In this document: one piece after another, positions 24,872 to 33,174 of the stretch
How positions within the stretch are numbered: position 1 is the stretch's first letter
Layout of the letters: every line of letters begins with the position of its first letter
DNA from: Rhodospirillales bacterium
Lineage (GTDB): Bacteria > Pseudomonadota > Alphaproteobacteria > Rhodospirillales > Casp-alpha2
Reading direction: 5' to 3'
NCBI GenBank assembly: GCA_021775325.1
Contig: JAJFID010000397.1
Coordinates: forward strand, 1 to 41,657
DNA: 41,657 nt
Notes under the pieces: generated by a model
The model's input: only the letters and a program-made list of their open reading frames with translations
Databases searched by the model: none
Told to the model about the DNA's origin: nothing
Made by a program: the position numbers and the translations under genes

Positions 24872-25075
24872 AGCCGCTTGAACCTTATGTTTGAGGTTTT
24901 CCGGGTGTGATGTGTTGCCGGTTGTTCACGTGCGCAGGAAAATGAGGGAGTGACGGCAACGTGTCAATTGAAACCCGTAATGTATTTCATGTTTATGAAC
25001 TGATTTTCTCAATTGCCGTCAGTCTGATGATTAGGCAAGATTAACCGAACGGTGTAAGCAGGACCTGAGGATACG

Positions 25076-25909
25076 ATGATGCCCAAACATTTGACCGACG
25101 CTCAGATGCAATCCTATGAAGAGGACGGATTCTGCTCGCCTGTGGATGTGATGTCGGAAGCCGATGCCATCGCCTTACGTCACCGGCTTGAGGCTGTGGA
25201 AAGACAGTTTCCGGATGTGCTGGCACCGAACCAGCGAAACAACACCCATCTGATCCTGTCCGTTATCGACGAAATTGCACATCACCCGGTTATTATGGAT
25301 GCTGTCGAAGACCTTATCGGGCCGGATATTCTGGTGTTTGGCACGGTCCTGTTTATCAAGGAACCGGGTGATCCGGGTTATGTGAGTTGGCATCAGGATG
25401 CCACCTATATGGGGCTGGAGCCTCATGATGGAACCACGGCGTGGCTGGCACTGTCGCCCAGCAACGCGGAAAGCGGTTGTATGAGCATGTTACCCGGGTC
25501 CTGGAAAAACGGCATTCTGACTCACACGGACACGTTTGGTGACGACAACATTCTGACACGTGGTCAGGAGATTGACGTGGGCGAGACGGATAATGGTGTT
25601 GATCTGGTTTTGCGACCTGGACAGATGTCACTGCACAACCGGCGGATTGTTCATTCCTCGCAACCCAACAGAAGTGACGACCGCAGGATCGGTATCGTCA
25701 TTCAGTCCTATCTTCCGCCGCATGTGCGTCAGGAGGGCGGCGAAGGGTTTGTGCAGTGGGGCCGAGGCGAACCGGTGCCGCCCCACCATACCGCCCTGAA
25801 ACGGGCCAGCGGTGACATGATGCCCGATGACATCGTCATGCGCGACCGGGTCAACGCTGAATGGGCGAAAATCCTGTATGACAATGCTGATCAGAAACGC
25901 GATCTCTAA
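25076..25909 (+). CDS. Phytanoyl-CoA dioxygenase (PhyH) family protein
   Basis: This is a 277-residue Fe(II)/2-oxoglutarate-dependent oxygenase. The iron facial triad is visible: WHQDATY (His106, Asp108) and IVHSSQPN (His193). Arg204 in SDDRRIGIVI is placed to bind 2-oxoglutarate. The N-terminus (LTDAQMQSYEEDGFCSPVDV) is typical of the PhyH family. The substrate cannot be read from the sequence. It is on the plus strand between dapD and the nucleotidase gene, both minus, and looks inserted. GAGG lies before the tandem ATG codons. Confidence 0.88.
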   Translation: MMPKHLTDAQMQSYEEDGFCSPVDVMSEADAIALRHRLEAVERQFPDVLAPNQRNNTHLILSVIDEIAHHPVIMDAVEDLIGPDILVFGTVLFIKEPGDPGYVSWHQDATYMGLEPHDGTTAWLALSPSNAESGCMSMLPGSWKNGILTHTDTFGDDNILTRGQEIDVGETDNGVDLVLRPGQMSLHNRRIVHSSQPNRSDDRRIGIVIQSYLPPHVRQEGGEGFVQWGRGEPVPPHHTALKRASGDMMPDDIVMRDRVNAEWAKILYDNADQKRDL

Positions 25910-25921
25910 ACACGTGTTTAG
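25906..25921. terminator. Perfect 16-bp palindrome over a stop codon
   Basis: CTAAACACGTGTTTAG is a perfect palindrome containing the TAA of the dioxygenase gene. It lies between two convergent genes. It can fold as a 6-bp stem with a 4-nt loop in either transcript, or could be a protein-binding site; nothing further distinguishes these. Confidence 0.35.
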
Positions 25922-25953
25922 GTGACGGCAGTCAGGCAATCTGCGGTCAGGTA

Positions 25954-26763
25954 TCAGGCGGTTGCGGGTTCCGTACTGACAATTCTGCCCAGCCAGTCGG
26001 CCAGATCATCGACGATGTGGTGGATGTGATCCCCATCTGCGCCCTTGGTACCCCATGAACTGTCAGTTCTGACCCAGACCGTTGTCATGCCCATAGCTGC
26101 GGCAGGTTCCAGGTTAATCGCCATATCCTCCACCATGACCGTGGTGGCGGGATTGATCCCGTGAAGCTCTGCGAGCTGGTCGTAGACGGACCGGGCTGGT
26201 TTGGGGATAAAATTGGCGGCCACTATATCGAACACATCGTCAAAATGATGCCGGATACCCAGATGCCCAGTAACATTGTCGGCATGATCCGTAGAACCGT
26301 TGGTGAAAATCAACTTGCGGCCCTGCAGCCGTGAAAGCGCCAGATCAATGGCCGGATCGACGGGCACGCCGCTCAAATCAATTTTGTGTACAAAATCCAG
26401 AAACTCTTTTGGTGCCACGCCGTGGTTTTTCATGAGCCCCGACATGGTGGTGCCGTGTTCCTGGAAATACGTCTTCTGAACGCTGTAGGCTTCCTCGCGC
26501 TCACAATCCAGCAGTTGTTGGATGAAGCGTGTCATATTCTTCTCGACCTGATCAAACAGACGGCATGACGCCGGATACAGGGTATTATCCAGATCGAAAA
26601 TCCAGGTTTCGGCGTTTTGAAGGTCCGAAATATCTGACTGGCCGGTTAATTGTTCCGGGGGAACTTTTTCAGCGGAGCACGTATTCATGACCAGATGGTG
26701 ATTACAGGATGGCATATTGGCAAGCTTTTCATGAAAATCCGTACAAAGACTGGGTATTTCCAT
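25954..26763 (-). CDS. Pyrimidine 5'-nucleotidase (HAD superfamily)
   Basis: This is a phosphatase of the Sdt1/PhoE-like pyrimidine nucleotidase branch, 269 residues. HAD motif I is IFDLDNTLYP (nucleophile Asp), motif II is IFTNGS, and motif IV is VMVEDMAINLEPA. The catalytic domain begins at about residue 54. The first 50 residues are unlike the family, so initiation at Met26 (26688) is possible; a GGAACC before the first ATG favours the longer form only weakly. In related genomes this gene often stands next to argB and dapD, between which it still lies here. Confidence 0.88.
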   Translation of the reverse strand: MEIPSLCTDFHEKLANMPSCNHHLVMNTCSAEKVPPEQLTGQSDISDLQNAETWIFDLDNTLYPASCRLFDQVEKNMTRFIQQLLDCEREEAYSVQKTYFQEHGTTMSGLMKNHGVAPKEFLDFVHKIDLSGVPVDPAIDLALSRLQGRKLIFTNGSTDHADNVTGHLGIRHHFDDVFDIVAANFIPKPARSVYDQLAELHGINPATTVMVEDMAINLEPAAAMGMTTVWVRTDSSWGTKGADGDHIHHIVDDLADWLGRIVSTEPATA

Positions 26764-26878
26764 GTTGGTTCCATGAAGTTATGTTTCTATACTGTGGATT
26801 CCCAAGGTGTGATTCGCGGCATCTTGTCGTCCTCGCCTCATGTTGTTACGGGCGTTGTCACGGAATTAAAGGGTAGGC

Positions 26879-28579
26879 ATGTCAGAAGACGTATTGATCG
26901 GGGCGGATAGCACGACGGAGAGAGAGGCCATGCTGGATGGCTATCCGGGCGCTGCACTGCTGGTCAATGGCAGCGGCGACGTGATTACGTCTAATTCCAA
27001 AGGTAACAGTATTGTTTCGTTACTGAACGACGGCAATTTGCCATCACTCAGTGATGCTCTGGGGAATGCCACACGCGACCATACGATTGCGCTTTGCAAC
27101 ATCACGATTGAATCCGAAAAAGGTGATGTGTTTCTGGAAGCTTCCATTTCGCCTATGGGATTGCCTGTTGATAAAAATGGCAGCGGTGAGTTCCTGATTC
27201 TTGTTCGCGACATGACCATGGAACGTAACCTGCGCACGGCGCTGGTCGACTCCCGCCAGCGATATAAGGATCTGGTTGAGGTCAACAGTGATTTCGCATG
27301 GGAAATCGGTGCCGACGGGACATTCGTTTTTGTTTCGCCAAAGGGTGCACTCGGATACTCGGCGGACGAAATTGTTGGTAACAAGGCACGCAAATTTGTG
27401 CTCGACCCTGATCAGTATGACCCAATTCCGTTCATCAGCCGCAAACCATTGGATAATGTGGAGATGTGGCTCAGTGCCAGTGACGGTGCTACGGCCTGTA
27501 TGCTGGCGTCCTGCGTTCCACTGTTTGATGACGAGGGTAACTGGGTCGGTACCAGAGGTAGCTGCCGTGACGTGACAGATGACCGGGCGAATGAATCTGC
27601 GCTGGCCCGCGCACGGCATCGCGAGTATTTGCTGAATCATATCGTATTTGCCATTCGTGACGAAATTGATCCGCTCAACATGCTGTCCGCTGCCGCGACG
27701 GCTACGCTGGATGCAGTGATGGCAGACGGTGCCCGCATTTACCGTCTGGCCGACGGTGACAATTATGAGGTGGCGGCAGAAAATGGTGAGGCCGACGGCA
27801 TTGACCCGATCATTGAGATGTTCCCGACGTTGAAGTCGCGCGCCATAACCGAGGACGCCGAGATTGGCGACTGGCGTGTCCTGCTCACGCCAACCTTGTA
27901 CCGCCAGGCGATCAATGGCGTGTTTGCTGTATGGCGTCACAAGGACGCATCGCCATGGGAAGACGATTACCGGATATTGTTGAGTGACGTTGCCAACCAG
28001 TTGGGTATTGCCAACGAACAGATCGCCAATCACAAACGCATCGTCGCGCTGTCGCGTACGGACAGTATGACAGGCCTGCTAAATCGCCGGGCATTTTTCG
28101 AAGAAGAACTGCCGCGTCGGATAAGCCGGCTTGAGAAAGAAAATGCAACGGCCGCGCTGTTTTTCGTGGATATGGATAACTTCAAGCTGGTCAATGATGT
28201 TCTTGGTCATCAGGCCGGTGATGATGCGATTCTTATGCTGAGACAGTTAATGGTCGATAATTCCAGACCAGTCGATGTGATTGCCCGCCTGGGCGGCGAC
28301 GAGTTTGCTTTATGGCTCGATCATATTACTGAAGAGATTGCCATGAAACGTGCCGAGGGACTGCTGGCTTCCAGCGAGGCATTGCGCGAATTTTCCGGCG
28401 CTGAAGACAGGCCGTTAGGTATCTCTATCGGCATGGCGATGTTTGATCCGTCTAGTGGTGAGACAATTGAGGAACTCATGGCCCGGGCAGACGAGGCAAT
28501 GTATGCTGTCAAACACGCGGGTAAAGGTGGCATAAGTTTAGCGCCGCCGGTTGGAACGTCGACCGGTGGGTTGGACTAA
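26879..28579 (+). CDS. Diguanylate cyclase with PAS-PAS-GAF sensors
   Basis: This 566-residue protein makes cyclic di-GMP from two GTP. Two PAS-type domains (about 20-110 and 125-235) are followed by a GAF-like region (about 245-385) and a GGDEF domain (395-560). The active-site signature GGDEF (472-476) is intact. An inhibitory I-site RPVD lies exactly five residues before it (463-466), so product inhibition is expected. FFVDMDNFKLVND, which binds Mg-GTP, is present. No membrane segments are seen, so it is a cytoplasmic sensor. It starts the plus-strand group with two DUF2336 genes; the first follows after 22 bp. Confidence 0.93.
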   Translation: MSEDVLIGADSTTEREAMLDGYPGAALLVNGSGDVITSNSKGNSIVSLLNDGNLPSLSDALGNATRDHTIALCNITIESEKGDVFLEASISPMGLPVDKNGSGEFLILVRDMTMERNLRTALVDSRQRYKDLVEVNSDFAWEIGADGTFVFVSPKGALGYSADEIVGNKARKFVLDPDQYDPIPFISRKPLDNVEMWLSASDGATACMLASCVPLFDDEGNWVGTRGSCRDVTDDRANESALARARHREYLLNHIVFAIRDEIDPLNMLSAAATATLDAVMADGARIYRLADGDNYEVAAENGEADGIDPIIEMFPTLKSRAITEDAEIGDWRVLLTPTLYRQAINGVFAVWRHKDASPWEDDYRILLSDVANQLGIANEQIANHKRIVALSRTDSMTGLLNRRAFFEEELPRRISRLEKENATAALFFVDMDNFKLVNDVLGHQAGDDAILMLRQLMVDNSRPVDVIARLGGDEFALWLDHITEEIAMKRAEGLLASSEALREFSGAEDRPLGISIGMAMFDPSSGETIEELMARADEAMYAVKHAGKGGISLAPPVGTSTGGLD

Positions 28580-28601
28580 CAGACATTCGCCGGGGGGCTA
28601 G

Positions 28602-29909
28602 ATGTCGGCTGATGCTTCAATAACTGAACTGACTTATGAGGACTCAAAGGCCATGGCCCGCGATGATGACCCTGCGGTACGGGCATCTCTGGCCGAGCGT
28701 TCAGATCTGCCGCCCGAGGTCCTGTATTATCTGGCGCAGGACGACTCGGCGGATGTTCGCAAGGCTGTGGCCGGCAATCTGACTGCCCCACGTCAAACCA
28801 TCGAACTGCTCGTCCAGGACGAGAGCGAAGTCGTTCGTGAAGGCTTGGTGACAAGAATCGTGACGTTGACGCCCCGCATTCACAATGAAAAAGACAGCAA
28901 GTTAAAAAATTCTACCCACGACGCCCTGTCAGCTCTGGCAAAGGACCAGACCGTCAAGGTTCGCGAAACCATGACCGCTGCCATAAAAGATAGGGACGGT
29001 ATCCCGGTTGATATTGTCCGCACCCTGGCGGTTGATACAGAAGTTTCCGTTTCGGCCCCTGTGCTGGAGTACTCCCCGGTTCTGACCGACGATATTCTGC
29101 TGGAGATTATCGAAAGTGGAACGGTCAGTGATAATCTTTGCGCCATTTCACGCCGCGAAAAGGTCAGCGAATCTGTATCGGATGCTGTCGTCAACACCGA
29201 TGATACGTCGGCAATCGGCGAACTGCTGAGCAACTCATCAGCACAAATCCGGGAGGAAGTGCTCGATGACCTGATTGACCGTGCCGCCGACGTCGACATC
29301 TGGCACGAACCCCTGATCAACCGCCCGAAACTGCCGTCCGACGGCCCCCAAAAACTGGCCAACTTCGTCGGCGGACATCTGCTTGAATCGCTTAAATCCC
29401 GCGACGATATGGATGACGAAACCAAAGCAGAGGTTGAAGCGTTGGTGTACGAGCGCATGGAAAATGAAGCCGACGATTCATCCCGGCATGGTTTGTTCGA
29501 CTTTCTGGAGGGGCCGGTGTCCATGGCCCTAGTTGATCGCCTGAATAACTCAGGAGGATTGCGATCTTCAGTCATTTCCAGTGCGTTGCAGGCAGGCGAT
29601 CATAAGTTTGTGCTGGCGGCACTTATTGTACTTTCCGATCTGCCCGAGGTCGTTGTGAAACGAATTTTTTCAGAACGCAATCCCAAAGCTATTGTATCTC
29701 TCGTATGGAAATCCGGCCTGCCGGTATCACTAATTACAGCACTGCAGAAGCGTATGGCCCGTATTCCGCCCGGTGATGTGCTGGAAGCAACGACGAGTGA
29801 AAACGCAGATAGTAGCGACGGATTTCCCATGAGTGAAAAAGAGATGAATTGGAATATTCAGTTCTTTTCCAATCTCGTTGATCGCGACTCACATGCCGCC
29901 AACGTGTAA
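28602..29909 (+). CDS. DUF2336 helical-repeat protein, paralogue 1
   Basis: This 435-residue soluble protein is built of HEAT-like helical repeats (DDDPAVRASLAERSDLPPEVLYYLAQDDSADVRKAVAGN). The DUF2336 core is VSAPVLEYSPVLTDDILLEIIESG. The function of the family is unknown; it occurs in several copies in many Rhodospirillales. It ends before a hairpin and the second paralogue. The two share LPPEVLYYL, WHEPLINRPKLP and SSAQIREE-type segments in the same order, so they are tandem duplicates that have diverged. Tight spacing after the diguanylate cyclase suggests one transcript. Confidence 0.82.
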   Translation: MSADASITELTYEDSKAMARDDDPAVRASLAERSDLPPEVLYYLAQDDSADVRKAVAGNLTAPRQTIELLVQDESEVVREGLVTRIVTLTPRIHNEKDSKLKNSTHDALSALAKDQTVKVRETMTAAIKDRDGIPVDIVRTLAVDTEVSVSAPVLEYSPVLTDDILLEIIESGTVSDNLCAISRREKVSESVSDAVVNTDDTSAIGELLSNSSAQIREEVLDDLIDRAADVDIWHEPLINRPKLPSDGPQKLANFVGGHLLESLKSRDDMDDETKAEVEALVYERMENEADDSSRHGLFDFLEGPVSMALVDRLNNSGGLRSSVISSALQAGDHKFVLAALIVLSDLPEVVVKRIFSERNPKAIVSLVWKSGLPVSLITALQKRMARIPPGDVLEATTSENADSSDGFPMSEKEMNWNIQFFSNLVDRDSHAANV

Positions 29910-29925
29910 CGAAGGCACCTTCGTT
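29908..29925 (+). terminator. Hairpin overlapping the stop of paralogue 1
   Basis: AACGAAGG and CCTTCGTT are exact complements separated by two bases, giving a 7-bp stem with loop GCAC. The first arm begins inside the TAA. There is no T-run, so it may attenuate or process the transcript between the two paralogues rather than end it. Confidence 0.45.
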
Positions 29926-30027
29926 GCATATACCCGTATTCGACCTGCCGTATCTCTTTACGGGATGCATTGAATTGGATACGTTTTGACTGGGGTACAA
30001 CAAGAAAACAATTCGAGGCAAAGTCGA

Positions 30028-31404
30028 ATGGCAAATACACCTGATGCAGCCAACGCCGGCAACCTGAGTTACGAGGCGGCGCGCGAGCTCGTACATAAGG
30101 GAAGCGATGCGGAGCGTGAAGCATTGGCAAACCGTACTGATATGAAGCCGGAGATCCTTTATTACCTGCCAGAAGATCCCGCTGTTTCAGTTCGCAAAAA
30201 TCTCGCCACCAACGAAGCAACGCCTAGGCAGGCCGATATCATTCTGGCCAAGGATGATGCGGAAGAGGTTCGCGTTACACTGGTTGAAAAAGTTTCCAGA
30301 CTGGTTTCGCACATGGAACCGGACGAGCAGGACAAGGTCTATCAGGCCACCGTTGAAACGCTCGAAATTCTCGCCCGCGACCAGGTTGTGCGCGTTCGTC
30401 AGATCATGGCGGAAACGCTGAAAGACGTTGCCAATGCGCCAGCCGGAGTTATCAACCAACTGGCCCGCGATGCGGAAATCGTCGTGGCGGAGCCGGTTCT
30501 GTCCTGTTCGCCGGTACTGTCTGACGAAGACCTGAAGGATATAATTTCCAGCAGCCCGATCAAGGGAGCGCTCAACGCCATCACCCGGCGTCCGACTGTA
30601 TCCGAAGCGTTGTCCGATGCCATCATCCAGGTGGACGATAAAGAAGCCACTGGCCTGTTGCTGGGCAATCCCAGCGCGCAAATTCGCGAAGAAACGCTGG
30701 ATGCCTTGATTGCAAAAGCACCCACGGTCGAGCAATGGCACGAACCCCTGGTCAAGCGACCCAAGCTACCATTCCGCGCAGCCCTCAGTCTGGCGCGATT
30801 CGTAGCTGAAAACCTCATGGAGTCGTTACAACAACGGGCCGACCTGCCTCCCGAAACCATGTCGGACATCAAGGACATTGTTGCCCGGCGAATTGGTGAG
30901 GGATCTTTTGATCCTGAATGGGCGCTTGGCGGAAAATCCGACAAAGCAAAGGATCTGGCTGATCCGGATTGGGACGATACAAAGAAGGATGACAAACCAG
31001 ATGTCGTAGACGTGGACGAACTGTGGGAAGAGGACGGTGAGAAAAAGAAGAAAAAGGGGCGTCCCGTTACACCGATCCAGATCGCCGAAGATATGAAGGA
31101 AAATGGTAAACTGAACGAGGCGTCGCTGAACGAAGCGCTCGGTCGCGGGGATATTGATCTGGTCATTGCCGGCATCGCTGTGATGAGCGGCCTGGATATT
31201 ACCCTGGTCGAAAAAGCTGTCGATTCCGGCTCACCTGAGCCTGTTATTGCGGTGTGCTGGAAAGCCAAAATTTCAGCAATTCTGGCGGCTGAGGTACAGG
31301 CCAAGATTGCCGGGCTGCCGGATGACAAGATACTTGCACCAAAGGGTAAAAAGTACGCCTTAACAGACGAAGAAATGAAAGCCGCCATCAGCGCTTTGGC
31401 TTAG
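30028..31404 (+). CDS. DUF2336 helical-repeat protein, paralogue 2
   Basis: This 458-residue protein has the same repeat core as its neighbour: MKPEILYYLPEDPAVSVRKNLATN, VAEPVLSCSPVLSDEDLKDII and WHEPLVKRPKLP. It differs by a highly charged Asp/Lys linker at about residues 300-345, containing ELWEEDGEKKKKKGRP. Such a linker is likely disordered and is absent from paralogue 1. The start at 30028 has GAGG nine bases before it; a TTG 42 bases upstream is less likely. It converges on argB. Confidence 0.82.
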   Translation: MANTPDAANAGNLSYEAARELVHKGSDAEREALANRTDMKPEILYYLPEDPAVSVRKNLATNEATPRQADIILAKDDAEEVRVTLVEKVSRLVSHMEPDEQDKVYQATVETLEILARDQVVRVRQIMAETLKDVANAPAGVINQLARDAEIVVAEPVLSCSPVLSDEDLKDIISSSPIKGALNAITRRPTVSEALSDAIIQVDDKEATGLLLGNPSAQIREETLDALIAKAPTVEQWHEPLVKRPKLPFRAALSLARFVAENLMESLQQRADLPPETMSDIKDIVARRIGEGSFDPEWALGGKSDKAKDLADPDWDDTKKDDKPDVVDVDELWEEDGEKKKKKGRPVTPIQIAEDMKENGKLNEASLNEALGRGDIDLVIAGIAVMSGLDITLVEKAVDSGSPEPVIAVCWKAKISAILAAEVQAKIAGLPDDKILAPKGKKYALTDEEMKAAISALA

Positions 31405-31445
31405 GCGAGACGCTCTTCAGGACTTCTGAGTTTGTGCTGTATGCC

Positions 31446-32372
31446 TTACACGTCGGGCAATATCAGGGTGCCAGCCCCATGCTCCGTGTAAAGCTCGATC
31501 AGAATCGCGTGCGGCACCCGACCGTCCAGAATAACGGCACCGCCGACGCCGTCTTCCACGGCCTGGATACAGGTCTCGATCTTGGGGATCATGCCACCTG
31601 CAATCGTGCCATCTGCGATGAGTGCCCGGGCCTGTGACACGGACAGTTCGGGTATCAGCTTCTTGTTCTTGTCAAGGACGCCGGGAACGTCGGTCAGAAT
31701 CAGCAGGCGCAGGGCCTGAACAGCAGACGAAATGGCACCCGCAACCGTATCGGCATTAATGTTCAGGGTTTCACCGGATGGGCCAACACCGATTGGTGCG
31801 ATTACCGGAGTGATGTCTGATTCTTCGAAGAAGTCCAGAATATGAGGACGAATTTCCTTTGGTTCACCGACCAGACCCAGATCAAGAACGCGTTCAATGT
31901 TCGATTCCGGATCCCGTGTTGTGCGTTGCAGTTTGTCCGCAAGAATCAGGTTTCCGTCTTTGCCGGACAGGCCAACAGCAAAACCACCAGCCTCATTGAT
32001 GTTGGAAACAATGTTTTTGTTGATGGAACCGGATAATACCATCTCCACCACTTCAACGGTTTCCTGATCGGTAACCCTGAGTCCATCGACAAAATCGCTT
32101 TTGATCTGTAGACGGTCCAGCATGGCCCCGATTTGCGGACCGCCACCGTGAACGACGATGGGATTGCTGCCGACCTGGCGCAGCAGGACGATGTCTCGGG
32201 CAAACAGCTTGGCCATGGCTTCGTCGCCCATGGCATGCCCACCATACTTGATGGCAATGGTCTTGCCGGAATTGCGTTTCATGAACGGTAACGCTTCAGA
32301 AAGAACCTTCGCCTTTTCCAGCAGCCGTTCTTCAGACTGCGGTACGTCAAACTGGTTTGTATCGTCGCTCAT
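31446..32372 (-). CDS. argB: Acetylglutamate kinase
   Basis: ArgB phosphorylates N-acetylglutamate, the second step of arginine synthesis. It has 308 residues, with the kinase signatures [11 protein letters not shown] and [14 protein letters not shown], the substrate-binding [21 protein letters not shown], and [15 protein letters not shown]. The ATG at 32372 was chosen because family similarity begins a few residues later; the longer frame enters engB. It is the last gene of the minus-strand run from rpmH. Confidence 0.96.
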   Translation of the reverse strand: MSDDTNQFDVPQSEERLLEKAKVLSEALPFMKRNSGKTIAIKYGGHAMGDEAMAKLFARDIVLLRQVGSNPIVVHGGGPQIGAMLDRLQIKSDFVDGLRVTDQETVEVVEMVLSGSINKNIVSNINEAGGFAVGLSGKDGNLILADKLQRTTRDPESNIERVLDLGLVGEPKEIRPHILDFFEESDITPVIAPIGVGPSGETLNINADTVAGAISSAVQALRLLILTDVPGVLDKNKKLIPELSVSQARALIADGTIAGGMIPKIETCIQAVEDGVGGAVILDGRVPHAILIELYTEHGAGTLILPDV

Positions 32373-32433
32373 GATGTTGATTCCAAAAGTATTTGTTCGA
32401 CCAGACCCTAAACGGATAATGCGCGTGCAGCAA

Positions 32434-33138
32434 TCATTCCGGTTTTGCCAGCGCCTCAAATTCTGCCTGCGACAGGGCCAGTTGGCCCAGTGCGGCGCGC
32501 AGATGGGCAATGCCTGTACCCTTGCGGGAACTGGTCGCAATGATCTCCGGGTGCAGGGCAGTGTGTGCCTTTGCTTCGGCGCCGATGCGCTCGATCAGGC
32601 GCTGTAATGCATCGGCCTTGATCTTGTCTGATTTGGTCAGCACGATCTGATAGTTGACAGCCGCCTGATCCAGCATAGCCATAACCTCGAAATCGATAGG
32701 CTTGAGGCCATGTCGCGCATCCACCAGCAGACAGGCGCGCCGCAATACAGCCCGTCCTCTGAGGTACGTCATGACCAGATGTGTCCATTGTTTGACGCGG
32801 GTTTTGGCAGCACGGGCATATCCGAAGCCCGGCAGATCGGCAATCATCAGACGTCCGCCCAGGTCAAAGAAGTTTACTTCCTGGGTGCGACCCGGCGTAT
32901 TGGACGTGCGGGCCAGAGAATTGTGTCCGGTCAGGGCGTTGATAAGACTGGACTTACCCACGTTGGAGCGCCCCGCAAAGGCAATCTCGGGCAGGTCGGT
33001 TGTCGGGATGTGCTCAGGTTTTGCAGCCCCCAGCACAAAGGTGCACTGCTGGGCGAACAACAGACGACCTTCTTCCAGAGTATGGGCGTCCGGTTCCGGA
33101 AATTCACTGGCCTGCTTGGGGTCGCCGGGTTCTGTCAT
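32434..33138 (-). CDS. engB: Ribosome-assembly GTPase EngB (YihA/YsxC)
   Basis: This is a small TRAFAC GTPase for large-subunit assembly, also linked to division. The G1 motif GRSNVGKSS (56-64), G3 DLPGFG and G4 TKSDK are present. The N-terminal extension of about 45 residues (with [16 protein letters not shown]) is typical of alphaproteobacterial forms. It lies between yidC and argB with short gaps. Confidence 0.95.
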   Translation of the reverse strand: MTEPGDPKQASEFPEPDAHTLEEGRLLFAQQCTFVLGAAKPEHIPTTDLPEIAFAGRSNVGKSSLINALTGHNSLARTSNTPGRTQEVNFFDLGGRLMIADLPGFGYARAAKTRVKQWTHLVMTYLRGRAVLRRACLLVDARHGLKPIDFEVMAMLDQAAVNYQIVLTKSDKIKADALQRLIERIGAEAKAHTALHPEIIATSSRKGTGIAHLRAALGQLALSQAEFEALAKPE

Positions 33139-33174
33139 GGGAGTTCCAAACCGGGTGGCAAAATGCCCGTATGC

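Noticed and set aside
25906-25921. The perfect palindrome after the dioxygenase gene as an integrase attachment site
   Set aside because: There is no integrase, no second copy and no tRNA gene in the window; a terminator or binding site is simpler.
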